DNA from: Mycosarcoma maydis
Lineage: Eukaryota; Basidiomycota; Ustilaginomycetes; Ustilaginales
NCBI RefSeq assembly: GCF_000328475.2
Contig: NC_026484.1
Location: 310,001 to 374,000, forward strand
Length of the DNA stretch: 64,000 nucleotides
Direction: 5' to 3'
The translations under genes and the position numbers were made by a program. Positions 10,601 through 20,200 of this stretch are shown piece by piece. The notes beneath the pieces were generated by a model, which saw only the letters and a list, made by a program, of their open reading frames with translations, ran no database searches and had not been told where the DNA came from. How positions within the stretch are numbered: position 1 is the first letter of the stretch; every line of letters begins with the position of its first letter.

Positions 10601-11767
10601 CACATGCCAAGATGAGAGACTAGACGAGGTGAGGTCTACGAGCGGGCCAGAGGTCGAATTGGCGGGCGGATTGACGTGCGTCTCGCGGCGAAGTTGACTA
10701 CTGCTATTGTGGCTCGTCGCTGCAAAACCTGACGAGGGGTGAGTGTAGGAGACGGTAGATTCGGCAGCAAGTGGGATCGAGATGGTGCCATATTCTAGCG
10801 CATTGTACCCCATGAACAATCTCGTTGGCGTCACAAACGCCAAGCTGCGTGGTGTATGAAGCAGCGCCACTTCTCGTGTGTCCCAAAACTCGCCGTCGAC
10901 CCAACGGAACACAAGCAGCTTTCGCTTTACGCCAACAGCCAGCACTGTTACGAGCGTCATGATACCATGCTGCCCATCGGCATCTGCCGAAGCACCTCCG
11001 AAGCGTGCGTCTTCCATCGCCTTTTTCCTCTCTTGTTCGCGGTACCTCGCCACGGCGTCCATTCCTCTCATGCTGGCTGCCTGCCAGTCCTTGGACGGAA
11101 TGTCAAATACGCTGGATCGATTTCTTGACATGCTTCCCGTTCCGGCTGTTCCGCCTGCAGCGCCCGCTTGATTTTGATCGCCTATCGTACCGGGTCTGAA
11201 TGCACGCGAGCTGATAGACGCATTGGGATTAAACTTGCTCGATGTTCTTGCGCCAAGCGGCCCGGGGCCGTAGTCAGGTATCTGAGGAGCCACACGTTTC
11301 TGGATGGACGTATCCACTCCGAATGTAGTTGCGCCTTTTGTCTGTAGCAGCTGAGAGCGAAGTTCTAGGGTCGCCAAGTCGTGTAAGGACACGAATCCAT
11401 CGGATAAGGATATTAGCAGGTTGGCCTCCTTGATTACGCCGAGCTGGTCTATCGAGCGTTTCGAGAACTGTGGTGCTGTCTGTATTGGTGCTGACGCGGA
11501 TACGGACGGTTTGATCTCTCGTGTTGATGTGTGGGAGAGGATGGAGGCAGGTTTGGCCGACGAGCCATGGGGCGAAGGTGGACGTCTGGAGGAAGAAACG
11601 GGTGGTGACGTTTCTGGTTGCTGTGATGCTGAGGTCGTGTCTGTTCTGTATACGTGTAGAGTGCCGGTGGACGAACCAACGATGAGCTTGCCACCGTGAG
11701 CAACGATGGCTTCTGGTTTACCCTTGATGCCCGTGAGCAGAGGAGCGCTGTCGAAGGCGGTATGCAT
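7659..11767 (-). CDS. VPS39: Vam6/Vps39-like HOPS subunit, interrupted by an assembly gap
   Basis: Vps39 is a HOPS tethering subunit at the vacuole/late endosome that binds Rab7/Ypt7. The N-terminus (MHTAFDSAPLLTGIKGKPEA) followed by I-V-A-H-G-G-K-L-I-V-G-S is the start of a citron-homology (CNH) beta-propeller. Long Ser-rich inserts split the propeller. An alpha-helical clathrin-repeat region follows (for example LTKPALIGPLCRIENWCEV). The C-terminus has a zinc-binding motif, C-P-K-C-H-K-R-L-G-N-S...H-Y-F-C, as in Vps39 proteins. The 100-N gap at 8495-8594 removes part of the helical region. The flanking frames do not agree across exactly 100 bases, so the gap length is nominal; if no intron lies in it the true length should be 2 modulo 3. 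Size of about 1370 residues is larger than the animal protein because of the inserts. Confidence 0.9.
8495..8594. other. Assembly gap (100 N)
   Basis: Exactly 100 N, a usual placeholder for a gap of unknown size, inside the VPS39 coding region. Confidence 0.98.
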
Positions 11768-12290
11768 CTTTAGCGTGTGAGCTCTCTCGCTCGTCGTGTG
11801 CTAGCACCGTGTCAGATGCGGCACACAGCGATTCGATGGTCAATTTGGCAAGCTCTTGTCCAACAATGGTTGTGTAGAACGACTCTCGTGTCGAACAACG
11901 ATGGTGATTGCGCTCAAGGATTTCCAAATTCAATCCTTGTACTTGGCGAAAAGGAGGGAGATGCGCATTCACCATTCATGATTCGTGATTCACGATTCAC
12001 GAACCTCTGATTAACTTAGGTGGAGGGAAAATCGCGCCTAGCGTCTGTGCGTGTTCATCCCTGCTAGCAGACCAGCTTCAAATTGGCAAAGCATCAGCTC
12101 AACCAACGTGTATCCGTTCTTCAAGTCACAAAGCTCACCCACATCCGTGGTCTCTCTGGACACTGTCCTCATACTCGCAGAAAGAACACTGGCATGTGAC
12201 ACGACACGATCCATGCCAAAAAAAAAACAAACGATACAGACATATCAGAGCGGTAGGAAATCATAAGCATCTCCACCGTCCCTCGTCCAT
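11768..12290. other. Intergenic, VPS39 promoter and 3' flank of the Dus2 fusion gene
   Basis: About 520 bp without a gene. It contains a heptamer tract at 11966-12003, and no other element that I can name. Confidence 0.6.
11966..12003. repeat. Heptamer tract
   Basis: Five imperfect ATTCRYG units about 200 bp upstream of the VPS39 start. Confidence 0.8.
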
Positions 12291-14855
12291 CTAGGGTACA
12301 ACACGACGACTAGTCCATCTTCCTGTAGCCGCACACTCGCCATCGACGAGCTCGTAGATTGTCCTAGTGTCATCGGCCAAGTTGACCAGATCGACCTTGT
12401 ACGGTTCGACGACAACAAGTGCGAAATTTTTCTCGCTCTGTTTGAGCTGTTCCTTTTGCTCCTCGTTCTCCTCCTTGCCCGGTTGAGGAAGCTGCAGAGG
12501 CCAAGGTGAGCTGGTGTCGTCTTTGGGCTTAGCTGCGTCCAAGCGGTGAGCGTTGGGATGGGGACTGCCTGGTGTGGGTCGACAGAATGACGCCAGCAGA
12601 CCTGCATTGAGCTTGTTGAATATTCGCGTTCGCTCGGCGTCCCAATCGAAAGGTTCGCCGGAATCCATCGCGTCTGGCGCCCGTGGTGGAGAGAGGCGTT
12701 CAAACGGGAACAAAGATCGCAGCGGGTGGCCGGGGGTAGGCAAGACATGCACGGTGCCCGAGATTCGGAATTGCATTTGTGTGGATTCGATCCACCACGA
12801 AATCTCGCATTCTCCACAACGACTGCCATCGTGACCATGCGCGCGCAGACTGCTCTGCGAAGTCAGCTGTTGCACCTTGGGCGTGCGTACGTCGGTAGTG
12901 GTCATGAGGCATGGACTCGAACCGAACGCCGGATTATGCGACGCAACGCCCCCCTCGGCGTCTCCGTCGCGCTTCTCGTTAACGAAGCCTCGGTGAACAA
13001 CGTATCGAACGTGCGGTTTGGCCGCGTCGTGAACCGAGCTAGGCTGCTCCACCGTCGAAAAAGCATAGTAGAGGATGGACTTTTCGTTCTTGATGTTGTC
13101 ACCGATTCCGTCGGCGAGGATCTGCTTCCATTCGGGCTGGGGTGAGTTGGATGTGGCTTTGTTCTGATCAGGCCCGGAAGCATGACCGTCATTGTTCTGC
13201 TGTCCACCCGCAGATGATTGATCCAAAGAGTTGCTAGCGTTGTTGACGACAGCGCCCAATCGCTGACCATCGGAGCCGGAACCGCTGTGACTTGTGGCGT
13301 GACGCTTGACTCTCTCTTCCAATGCCTCTCTAAGATCCTTCAGTATTTGCTTTTCGACGCTCTGAGACTTGACTTGCTCTGCATCGATCCCAAATACAGC
13401 TGCTAGTTCTTCGTGCGTCTTTGCGTGCGAAATGCCCATACGCAGCGCGGAGAGTTGCTTCTTGGACATTCCCTTGGCATTTCCCGCCTCAGCCGGCTTG
13501 AAAGCGAGCTGCGCCATGCAGTACTTGGTATTTCCCACTGGGTTATTGAGCGCGATCGAATACTTTACCCACTTCGGCGCGATCACTTGCGGAATGCTCA
13601 CATTCCCCTGCGGTCTGAAGCAAGAAGGGTTCGCCTCTGCACCTCTTGCGATCATGGTCGACGTGACGCCGGTCAGCTCCTTGATGCGTGGGACGGTAGC
13701 CGCATCCCAGACATCGCCGTTGCACACCACTGGGATGGTCCTTCCCATCTCGGTAGCGACACTGTTGACGTGATCAACAATTTCCCTCAATCGATGAAGG
13801 AGAGCTGGCTCGCGTGGACGCATATCCTTGGTCCTGCAGTGAACGGTGAGACATTCGATCGCACCCGTGCGAACAATCTTGTCAACCAGCTCGAGAGTTT
13901 TCTCTTGCGTCGGCAAGAGCCGAATTTTGCACGTGACCGCAACATGTGCTGGCGCAGCACGACGCATCGCCTTGAGTGTGTTGCACAGCAGGATGGGAGT
14001 CGAGAGCATATTGGCACCCATGCCGGCGTGCGTGGAAAAAGGTTTGGGGCAGCCGCAGTTGAGATCGACGGCAGCGACGTCGTCTGCCTGGGTAATCGTT
14101 TTAATCGCCTGGAACGCAAGATGTGGATCAGCGGAGCCGAGCTGATAGACAAGGTAGGGACGTTCGATGGGATGGCACGAGAAGATTTGTTTGTGATCCT
14201 TGAGGTATTCCACGACGCCGGTGTGAGGATTGACTTTGCGTTCGCAGCCGATGATGGCGCGGTCGACGATTTCGGGTCCCCAGACAAGGTCGGCACCATA
14301 TTCGAGCGAGAGCAGACGCGTAGGGAGTGTACCAATGCGGACCATGGGGGCAAGGAAGATACCGTTGCGGTACTCGAGAGTAGAGGTGCAGACGGGGATG
14401 GGATCGAGGTCGTCGACTCGCTCGGTTTCGGAGGTGGTGGGAAGAGGACCAACGTCTTGATATGAGGTGGAGTCGGCAGCTACCGCCTCGATGTCGATGC
14501 GAGGCGCATCAGAGTCCATCTTGAGACGTTTGGCTGGTGGGTCCATGGAGTGATTAGGAGAAAGTTGATGGATTTCGGCGACCGAAGGCATGCTGGCGTA
14601 AACAATTGCTTTGTTCAATGGGGTTGCAAAGAGACGAATGGATGTTGGAGACGGTATACTGGCTAAAGGCTTGAATCGAACCGGCGGCGATAAGAGCGCC
14701 CGCAAACGTAGCATGAACTTGCGACGAAGCGATCGGAGGAGCGGTGGTGGTGAGGGGAGCGTAGGAAGGAACCGGAAGAGGCCGTCGTTCAAGAGGAGAG
14801 GGGCCTCCAGACAGCTGCCGCGCCACCGACGATGCGCACGATGTGCAGTGATCAC
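12291..14855 (-). CDS. DUS2: tRNA-dihydrouridine synthase 2 fused to a PNPOx-like flavin-binding domain
   Basis: A single 854-codon frame. Residues about 165-490 are a Dus2-type flavoenzyme that reduces uridine in the tRNA D-loop: the catalytic block L-N-C-G-C-P-K-P-F-S-T-H-A-G-M-G (Cys about 269), the substrate motif LTVHCRTKDMRPREP, and the FMN-binding V-C-N-G-D-V and ARGAEANPS stretches. After a polar linker (about 515-573), residues 574-854 resemble the pyridoxamine-phosphate-oxidase-like FMN domain of the Alr4036 type: PEWKQILADGIGDNIKNEKS, then TTTDVRTPKVQQL, ISWWIESTQMQFRISG, SFCRPTPGSPH and FALVVVEPYKVDLVNL. The first Met gives a long N-terminus; Met48 (start 14714) begins an Arg-rich, mitochondrial-presequence-like stretch, and Met89 would give a cytosolic form. 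The Dus2 call is strong; the second-domain call rests on motif memory. No stop or obvious intron separates the two parts. Confidence 0.85.
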   Translation of the reverse strand: MITAHRAHRRWRGSCLEAPLLLNDGLFRFLPTLPSPPPLLRSLRRKFMLRLRALLSPPVRFKPLASIPSPTSIRLFATPLNKAIVYASMPSVAEIHQLSPNHSMDPPAKRLKMDSDAPRIDIEAVAADSTSYQDVGPLPTTSETERVDDLDPIPVCTSTLEYRNGIFLAPMVRIGTLPTRLLSLEYGADLVWGPEIVDRAIIGCERKVNPHTGVVEYLKDHKQIFSCHPIERPYLVYQLGSADPHLAFQAIKTITQADDVAAVDLNCGCPKPFSTHAGMGANMLSTPILLCNTLKAMRRAAPAHVAVTCKIRLLPTQEKTLELVDKIVRTGAIECLTVHCRTKDMRPREPALLHRLREIVDHVNSVATEMGRTIPVVCNGDVWDAATVPRIKELTGVTSTMIARGAEANPSCFRPQGNVSIPQVIAPKWVKYSIALNNPVGNTKYCMAQLAFKPAEAGNAKGMSKKQLSALRMGISHAKTHEELAAVFGIDAEQVKSQSVEKQILKDLREALEERVKRHATSHSGSGSDGQRLGAVVNNASNSLDQSSAGGQQNNDGHASGPDQNKATSNSPQPEWKQILADGIGDNIKNEKSILYYAFSTVEQPSSVHDAAKPHVRYVVHRGFVNEKRDGDAEGGVASHNPAFGSSPCLMTTTDVRTPKVQQLTSQSSLRAHGHDGSRCGECEISWWIESTQMQFRISGTVHVLPTPGHPLRSLFPFERLSPPRAPDAMDSGEPFDWDAERTRIFNKLNAGLLASFCRPTPGSPHPNAHRLDAAKPKDDTSSPWPLQLPQPGKEENEEQKEQLKQSEKNFALVVVEPYKVDLVNLADDTRTIYELVDGECAATGRWTSRRVVP

Positions 14856-15804
14856 TGTGAATCAGGTTTGACCAAGGATAAAAGTGATTATGTCATGCGA
14901 GGATAGTCAAGCAATCAAACATGTGCGACGTCGATCGACGTTATTGGAGAGTCGCAAAGTAGAAGAGAAAGGCGATTGAGTTCATTCACGATTCAACGAT
15001 TCATGTGATGATTCACGGTTGCTGCTGACCTAAATTCGTGGTTCGTGCCTCTTTGGCTCAGAAATGGCGCTTCTGATGCGCGCGTGTGAGTCGTGAGTGT
15101 GGAGGAAAAATTCTCAACTCAGGGACGCCATTCTTGATTCGTGATTCCAGGATTCAGGATTCAGGATTCAGGATTCACTCGCGATATTTTCACGATTATA
15201 TTCGTGATTGTTAGGCTCACAACTCGGAACGTGAACGTGAACATTCAAACACAGCTCTGTCAAAAACTGGCCGAATGCAACAGCCTCGTCGGCTGGTATG
15301 ACGTGTGTAGGTCAGCTCAGCTTACAGGAAGGTGAGTCAACACAGTCACGAGTCGTGAGTAGCACAGTCCACGATTCACGATTCACGATTCACGATTCGA
15401 TCAAAATAATATCTAATGTTACCACAGAAACTCGATCGAGAATAAAGGATCAAAATTGACCGAGAAATCATGAATGGACAAAACTCTGTCTCGCCTTGTC
15501 TTTTCGTGCGAATGACATGCCCATCACTCACGGAGAAGCGCAGAGTGATATTCTGATCGTCGTATCGGCTACTGGTCTGCTGTCCACCGCGAGCGAGCCC
15601 TGATTGGAGTCAAGATTGGCCGCGTCAGGGTCCAAGCCAACAAGTCATAAGTTTGTTGTGAGTTGGCTCCTCGTCAACGTGCAAAGATTTTACGTTTGTG
15701 TTTCTCATACGATACCCCGCACTTCCATGATAGACTTGTACGATAAATTTCCATGATCATCGGCTTTCCTGCTCTCATCTTCTGACTCACCAACGCCCGT
15801 AACG
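14856..15804. other. Divergent intergenic region
   Basis: About 950 bp between the divergent DUS2 fusion and histidine-phosphatase genes. It contains heptamer tracts at 14984-15018, 15130-15180 and 15346-15400 and no gene that I can see. Confidence 0.6.
14984..15400. repeat. Three heptamer tracts, one with AGGATTC variants
   Basis: Tracts lie at 14984-15018, 15130-15180 and 15346-15400. The middle tract contains four tandem AGGATTC units next to canonical ATTCGTG. The last has four perfect tandem CACGATT units (about 15370-15398) preceded by CACGAGTCGTGAGT. Confidence 0.85.
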
Positions 15805-16611
15805 ATGCTCGACACGATCTACATCTGTCGACATGGCTTTCGAATGTCTTGGATTGGTGCCGAGAACTTTCCTACCACCGATCGACCACGTGATCCCGTC
15901 CTGACTGCTCATGGTCAATCACAAGCGCGACACCTCGCATCCTATCTCTCCTCCCTGCCTGCATCTGAGCAACCCCAACTGATCATCAGCTCTCCTTACT
16001 ACCGATGTCTCCAAACCTCCCTGCCGACTGCGTCTGCACTCAAATTGGAGCTGGTAGCCGAGCCAGGGTTAGCAGAATGGTTTCCTACAGCAGCGACAAA
16101 GACGGGCGTCCATCCGTCGCCTGCAAGCGCCGCCTACATGAAGGAATTCGTAACCGAGCTCTCCTTATCCTGGAAACCGATGCTGTATCCAAGTCGCGAC
16201 GGTGAAACCATTTCGGAACTACACGCAAGAGCACGTCGAGTGCTCGACCTTATTCAACAAAGATGCGGCCAGCTGGGTTTGAAAAGAGTGCTCATATGCA
16301 GCCATGCTGCGACGATCATCGCGATGGGAAGAGTGCTACTAGATGATGATGCGGATGGCAAGCGGACCAAGTTTATCGGCGCAGGAACGGCGACGTTGAG
16401 CAAGTATACGAGAACGCGCGAGGGAGGGGTGTGGAAACAGGAGTTGAATGGGGATGCGTCTTTCTTGCCCGGTGGTGTGGAGAGAGAGTGGCATTTCGGC
16501 ATGGTGCCGGACAACGTGACCGAACACGGCATGGGTCAAGGCTGGGTGGACCCAGAAGCTCCGACTGAGAAGGCAACAGGGCAAGGCCAGGCACTGTCGA
16601 CCAAGTTGTAG
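15805..16611 (+). CDS. Histidine phosphatase-superfamily protein, Tfc7/tau55-like
   Basis: A 268-residue product with the phosphoglycerate-mutase fold signature: MLDTIYICRHGFRMSW gives the RHG catalytic motif at residues 9-11, SSPYYRCLQT the second conserved stretch, GETISELHAR the acidic motif, and ICSHAATI the second catalytic His. The N-terminus and the Y-R-C-L-[EQ]-T and G-E-T-x-x-E motifs resemble the phosphatase-like domain of yeast Tfc7 (tau55 of TFIIIC) and its paralogue YNL108C. The length equals the YNL108C type, without the long Tfc7 C-terminal extension, so a stand-alone phosphatase is as likely as a TFIIIC role. It is convergent with the MAG-like gene, about 310 bp away. Confidence 0.8.
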   Translation: MLDTIYICRHGFRMSWIGAENFPTTDRPRDPVLTAHGQSQARHLASYLSSLPASEQPQLIISSPYYRCLQTSLPTASALKLELVAEPGLAEWFPTAATKTGVHPSPASAAYMKEFVTELSLSWKPMLYPSRDGETISELHARARRVLDLIQQRCGQLGLKRVLICSHAATIIAMGRVLLDDDADGKRTKFIGAGTATLSKYTRTREGGVWKQELNGDASFLPGGVEREWHFGMVPDNVTEHGMGQGWVDPEAPTEKATGQGQALSTKL

Positions 16612-16921
16612 ATTCCAACAAAGCACTCGCATTTTTACACAGTATACCCCGCGCGCCAAAGCGGACTTGGCCGGCCAATCTTTCACGTTGACCTCCAAAT
16701 CTTCCTCGAAAAGCTGCTCAAGAAGCGACGATGCAATTTATTCTTCATGCACACTGTCGCTGACGGTGGGTTGCAACATGATCCATTTCAATCCACTACC
16801 GACAGGCCGAAAGCAACACGCCAAAGAGTCGGCAACGATTATGTACAAAGCTACGAGCGGCCCGAGTCGGATACAAAGCCGCGAGCTGATCTTGATCATC
16901 ACTGGAGGTGTTCTTTTTCCT
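16612..16921. other. Convergent 3' region
   Basis: About 310 bp between two convergent stops. It should hold both 3' UTRs. No gene or repeat is seen. Confidence 0.5.
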
Positions 16922-17779
16922 CTACTTGAGAGGCTTAGCAATGCTCCTCCTGTACGCCTTTTGGGGAGCGGGACCGTTGCTGACCGTCTTGTACTGCTTG
17001 CAGTTGCTGCTAGCTGCCGGTTTATGCGGTGCCGGAGTCTTTGCCTGGCCCTGCCTGAAAGTGCTCGATCCATACACGCCGACAAACTTTCCACTGTCGC
17101 CCTGGCAGTCCTCGAAGACGCCCTTGTCAAACTTTCCACGGTTGGTGTTAAAGTAGGCGCCCATGACATCGTACACATGAGGCGCATACTGAGCAGCCTG
17201 AGGACCGTATGCAGCGCGGAAGGAAAACTCGTATGCCGACATAAAGTTGTTCCATTCCTTGATCTGCGTCCACTTGCCCTCCTTTCCGGGTACGTTGTTG
17301 CTGAACACCAAGCCACCTTTGGGGTTACCCGTTCCATCGGCACCATGCGGGTCAAGTTCACCACCCGCATCACCACGTTGAATGTTCATGCCCGTGAAAT
17401 CACCCACTCCCGTCACTTGGAGGAAATTGGGTGTCTTGAGGAATTGCACTCCCTGAATAGCACCGTTCGGAATGAGGCGAGTACCGTAACCCGATTTGAG
17501 ACAGTAAGCGACAACGTTTTCCTCGCTGGCACCGATTTGCGAGTTGGGCTTGATGGGTCCCCATAGGCAGAAATCGTTGGCATTGTTGATAAACACGTTT
17601 TGGCACAGGGAGGAGCGCGAAGAAGCGCCCCATTTGGAGCATTGGTTCGAGCCTGCTTGGTTGGTCTCCCACTTGTCGGGGAGCGAGTTGATGTTGAACG
17701 TGGGCTTCTTCTGTGCAGAAGCAGAGGGAGCAAGCCAAGCTGCTGCTGCCAGAATAGCATAGACAAGTGTACGCGTCAT
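16922..17779 (-). CDS. Secreted protein annotated in basidiomycetes as 'macrophage-activating glycoprotein'-like
   Basis: A 285-residue product starting at MTRTLVYAILAAAAWLAPSA, a good signal peptide with cleavage near A-S-A. The frame continues upstream to 17839 but that start would bury the signal peptide. The mature part matches a conserved basidiomycete secreted family that I know under the MAG name: a C-Q-N-V-F-I-N-N-A-N-D-F-C-L-W-G-P block, YCLKSGYGTRLIPNGAIQG, the HGADGTGNPKGGLVFSNN motif, then YDVMGAYFNTN and GVFEDCQGDSGKFVGVYGSS. Several paired cysteines suggest disulfides in an extracellular protein. The activity is unknown; the name comes from database convention rather than function. 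It is a candidate for secretion into the apoplast or cell wall. Confidence 0.8.
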   Translation of the reverse strand: MTRTLVYAILAAAAWLAPSASAQKKPTFNINSLPDKWETNQAGSNQCSKWGASSRSSLCQNVFINNANDFCLWGPIKPNSQIGASEENVVAYCLKSGYGTRLIPNGAIQGVQFLKTPNFLQVTGVGDFTGMNIQRGDAGGELDPHGADGTGNPKGGLVFSNNVPGKEGKWTQIKEWNNFMSAYEFSFRAAYGPQAAQYAPHVYDVMGAYFNTNRGKFDKGVFEDCQGDSGKFVGVYGSSTFRQGQAKTPAPHKPAASSNCKQYKTVSNGPAPQKAYRRSIAKPLK

Positions 17780-20200
17780 GGTTCGATAAAACACGTTAGT
17801 GGTAACAGCGGTTGGATGAGGATGAAGAGACGCTGGCAAAGGTCAGGGAGGTCTTCTACCGACACTTTATACAAACGTGTATCATCAACATGGAGCTAAT
17901 CAACCAGCGCATGTGCGCACACACTTACCAAAGCGCCCTGTCTAGTTACAATCTGCCAGCAGCGCAATCTCAGCAGCTGCTATGTACAGCATTCTTAACG
18001 TCGGCGTCATTCTGGCATGGAAAGAAGGAGCGCACGGGTCTTGCCACGCCGTTAGCCGAAGTGAGAGAAAAGACACCGATGCACCGCGATGGGGGACATA
18101 GCTCACAGCTTGCTATTTGCGGCAAGAGACGATCCACAGCCTCGGATGCTCGCAGCATCTCTCCTCTCTGGGTGTGGGGCAAGTGAGACGGCGAGGTATG
18201 TTAGACGACGTTGACCGCTGCAGAATAGTGCGATGGAACGATCGACATTGCAGCTGCTGGGCAAACTTGTTGCTTAGACATGCGCACGAGGCATCGACGT
18301 TCGACAGACTAGCAGAGCTATGGCGTGTGCATCGCCATCCGGGGATTTTCAGATGCACCGTCGCCAAGAGCGGACAGTTGTGAGTTAAGTTGGACTCGTG
18401 CGATTCGAAATGACATGTAGCATGGGATGGGAGTGCGAATATAGTCACGATCCGTGACCCACGACCCGTGAGCTAAGTTAAGTTAATCTGGAGTTGCGTC
18501 ATGCGAGGAGGCGTAACACGACAGCTTGTAGCGCCGCGCGCTTCGCGAGTGGTTATTGAAGAGAACAGTCACGACTCACGAGTGAGTCGTTGAAAATAAC
18601 AGGCACGAGTGAATCGTGAATGCCACTCGCGGGGATCCGAGCATAGAGCGGCGATCCACAGACGTGGTCACGTGTAGGAACATTCGTGGTTCGTGGTTGA
18701 CTTCCATCTCTCTGCAGATCAGCGATGCAATCTCCCGATTTCTCTTAGATGTAGAAATTTATGCTAAACGGTGACAAGCCCAGATGATTCAGGATTGCCA
18801 AAGCAAGACAAGGTCAGCAGCCAATCGGAAGAGATGAATTTCTTTTCTGCTAGCAGCCCAATTTTGGCCGATAAGCATGAAACCCACGAACTCATCATTC
18901 GTGATTGATTAGATGAGAGAATTTTTCAAGGAAGCAAAGCAGGCAAGACGGGCAGCAAATTGCACCATTCACCGTTAGCGATGGCGTGCTTCTCCACGCA
19001 ATAAAACATCTTCATTGGCCAACTGGGCTTTTGCTTCCCCAGGCTCTCTGGAGCCCGAGACAGAAGAGACAGACGCACAATTTTGACATGAAACGCAACA
19101 AACGATCTGTATAAGTTAGCTCGGCTTTCATTTCGGTGTCCTCTGAAAGCGACGAGACTCGTGTTGCCATCGGTCCGAGGTCTGTCGTCTGTAGGCTTAC
19201 GCACTTTGGCCACCCATTAGGGTCTCGCTGTGGATGGTGGACCCTGATCAAATCCGCCAAGAACCATATGGAGCAGCTAGAAGCCTCCTTCTCTGGCGAT
19301 GCTGTCGACTGGTTGTCTGGGCTGCCGTCTTGCACCAACTCGGCTGTGTGTCGACGCGAATCTGCGTTGCGAGCTGTTGCAATCACGAAAGGGGGGCTGC
19401 CATCACCACATACCAAGTAAGCAGAACAAGAAGAGACGTTTTGCTGTTGTGCGTGCTTGTCAATTTGCTTGCTAATCCGCGCATGCGCGACTGGACGGCG
19501 CTCGCAAAGACGCAACCAGATCAGCGTCAGCTTTAGATTTTGCTGTCGCTTGCGCACTGGTTTGGCTGCCATGCTTTTGACACTTTTGGCAAATCATGCT
19601 GCCATCCTCTCGAGTCGCCTGCCAAAGTGGGGGATTGATTTCCTTCTTGTACTCCCGCTGTGTAGTCGACCCCAGCCTGGGCGCGCCCTGTTTCTTCTTG
19701 TTCAGTGAGCGCACAGCGGTTTCAATTCGTTCGTGCTACAGTCGCACTCTTGATTGCCAATCTTCTCGCCACGGTCCAACGTCGACGCTGCCGTCTTCTT
19801 GCCCGTTCATCAGAGTCACTTTTTTTGTGGCTTCTTCCTGGTTACTCGTCGATCTTTCTTCTCATTGTCATCCTTTCCCTTCCACCTTGACCACCACCTC
19901 ACCCTCATCTCATCTCATCTCGTCTCCGCCGCCCACCTCAGTTGAGCGTTGGGCCCTGTTCTCGTATCCATCGAGTCGGAGTCTTCCCCACAAGTTCAAG
20001 GTCATTTCTCCGTCCCTGGCGTTTGTCGTCCGTACCTTCCACTTGCTTTCAACCAGGCGACAGTCTTTTCGCTGCCAGCCGCTCCTAGTGCCTTCGCACG
20101 TTCCTCCATTTCCTTCGGCTCTGTTGCGCTGTTACCGCTTCCATCTCTACCTCCCCAGGTTGGCTTGCTTCTTACTTAACTCAGCATCGCTTCTGCCAAG
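17780..20200. other. Long intergenic region upstream of sulfite reductase
   Basis: About 2.4 kb holding the promoter of the MAG-like gene on the left and of sulfite reductase on the right. Heptamer tracts lie at 18447-18625. From about 19740 to 20200 the plus strand is pyrimidine-rich, as expected for a long transcript leader. Open frames at 19012-19572 (minus) and 19596-20423 (plus) have no recognisable motifs and I do not call them. Confidence 0.5.
18447..18625. repeat. Heptamer tracts, mostly the CGTGACT/CACGAGT variant
   Basis: Two tracts, 18447-18472 and 18571-18625, contain CACGATCCGTGACCCACGAC and CACGACTCACGAGTGAGTCG type strings, showing the C/G variant of the heptamer next to the canonical GTGAATCGTGAATG form. 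Confidence 0.75.

Noticed and set aside
12900..12925. A tRNA B-box-like string on the minus strand
   Set aside because: It lies inside the Dus2 fusion coding frame and has no tRNA fold around it.
13413..14465. A 350-codon plus-strand frame opposite the Dus2 domain
   Set aside because: The minus strand carries the conserved Dus2 motifs over the same bases.
15369..15399. Heptamer tracts considered as a CRISPR array
   Set aside because: Units are 7 bp and contiguous, without unique spacers, in a eukaryotic genome.
19012..19572. A 186-codon minus-strand frame
   Set aside because: No motif, no neighbour support; composition like intergenic DNA.
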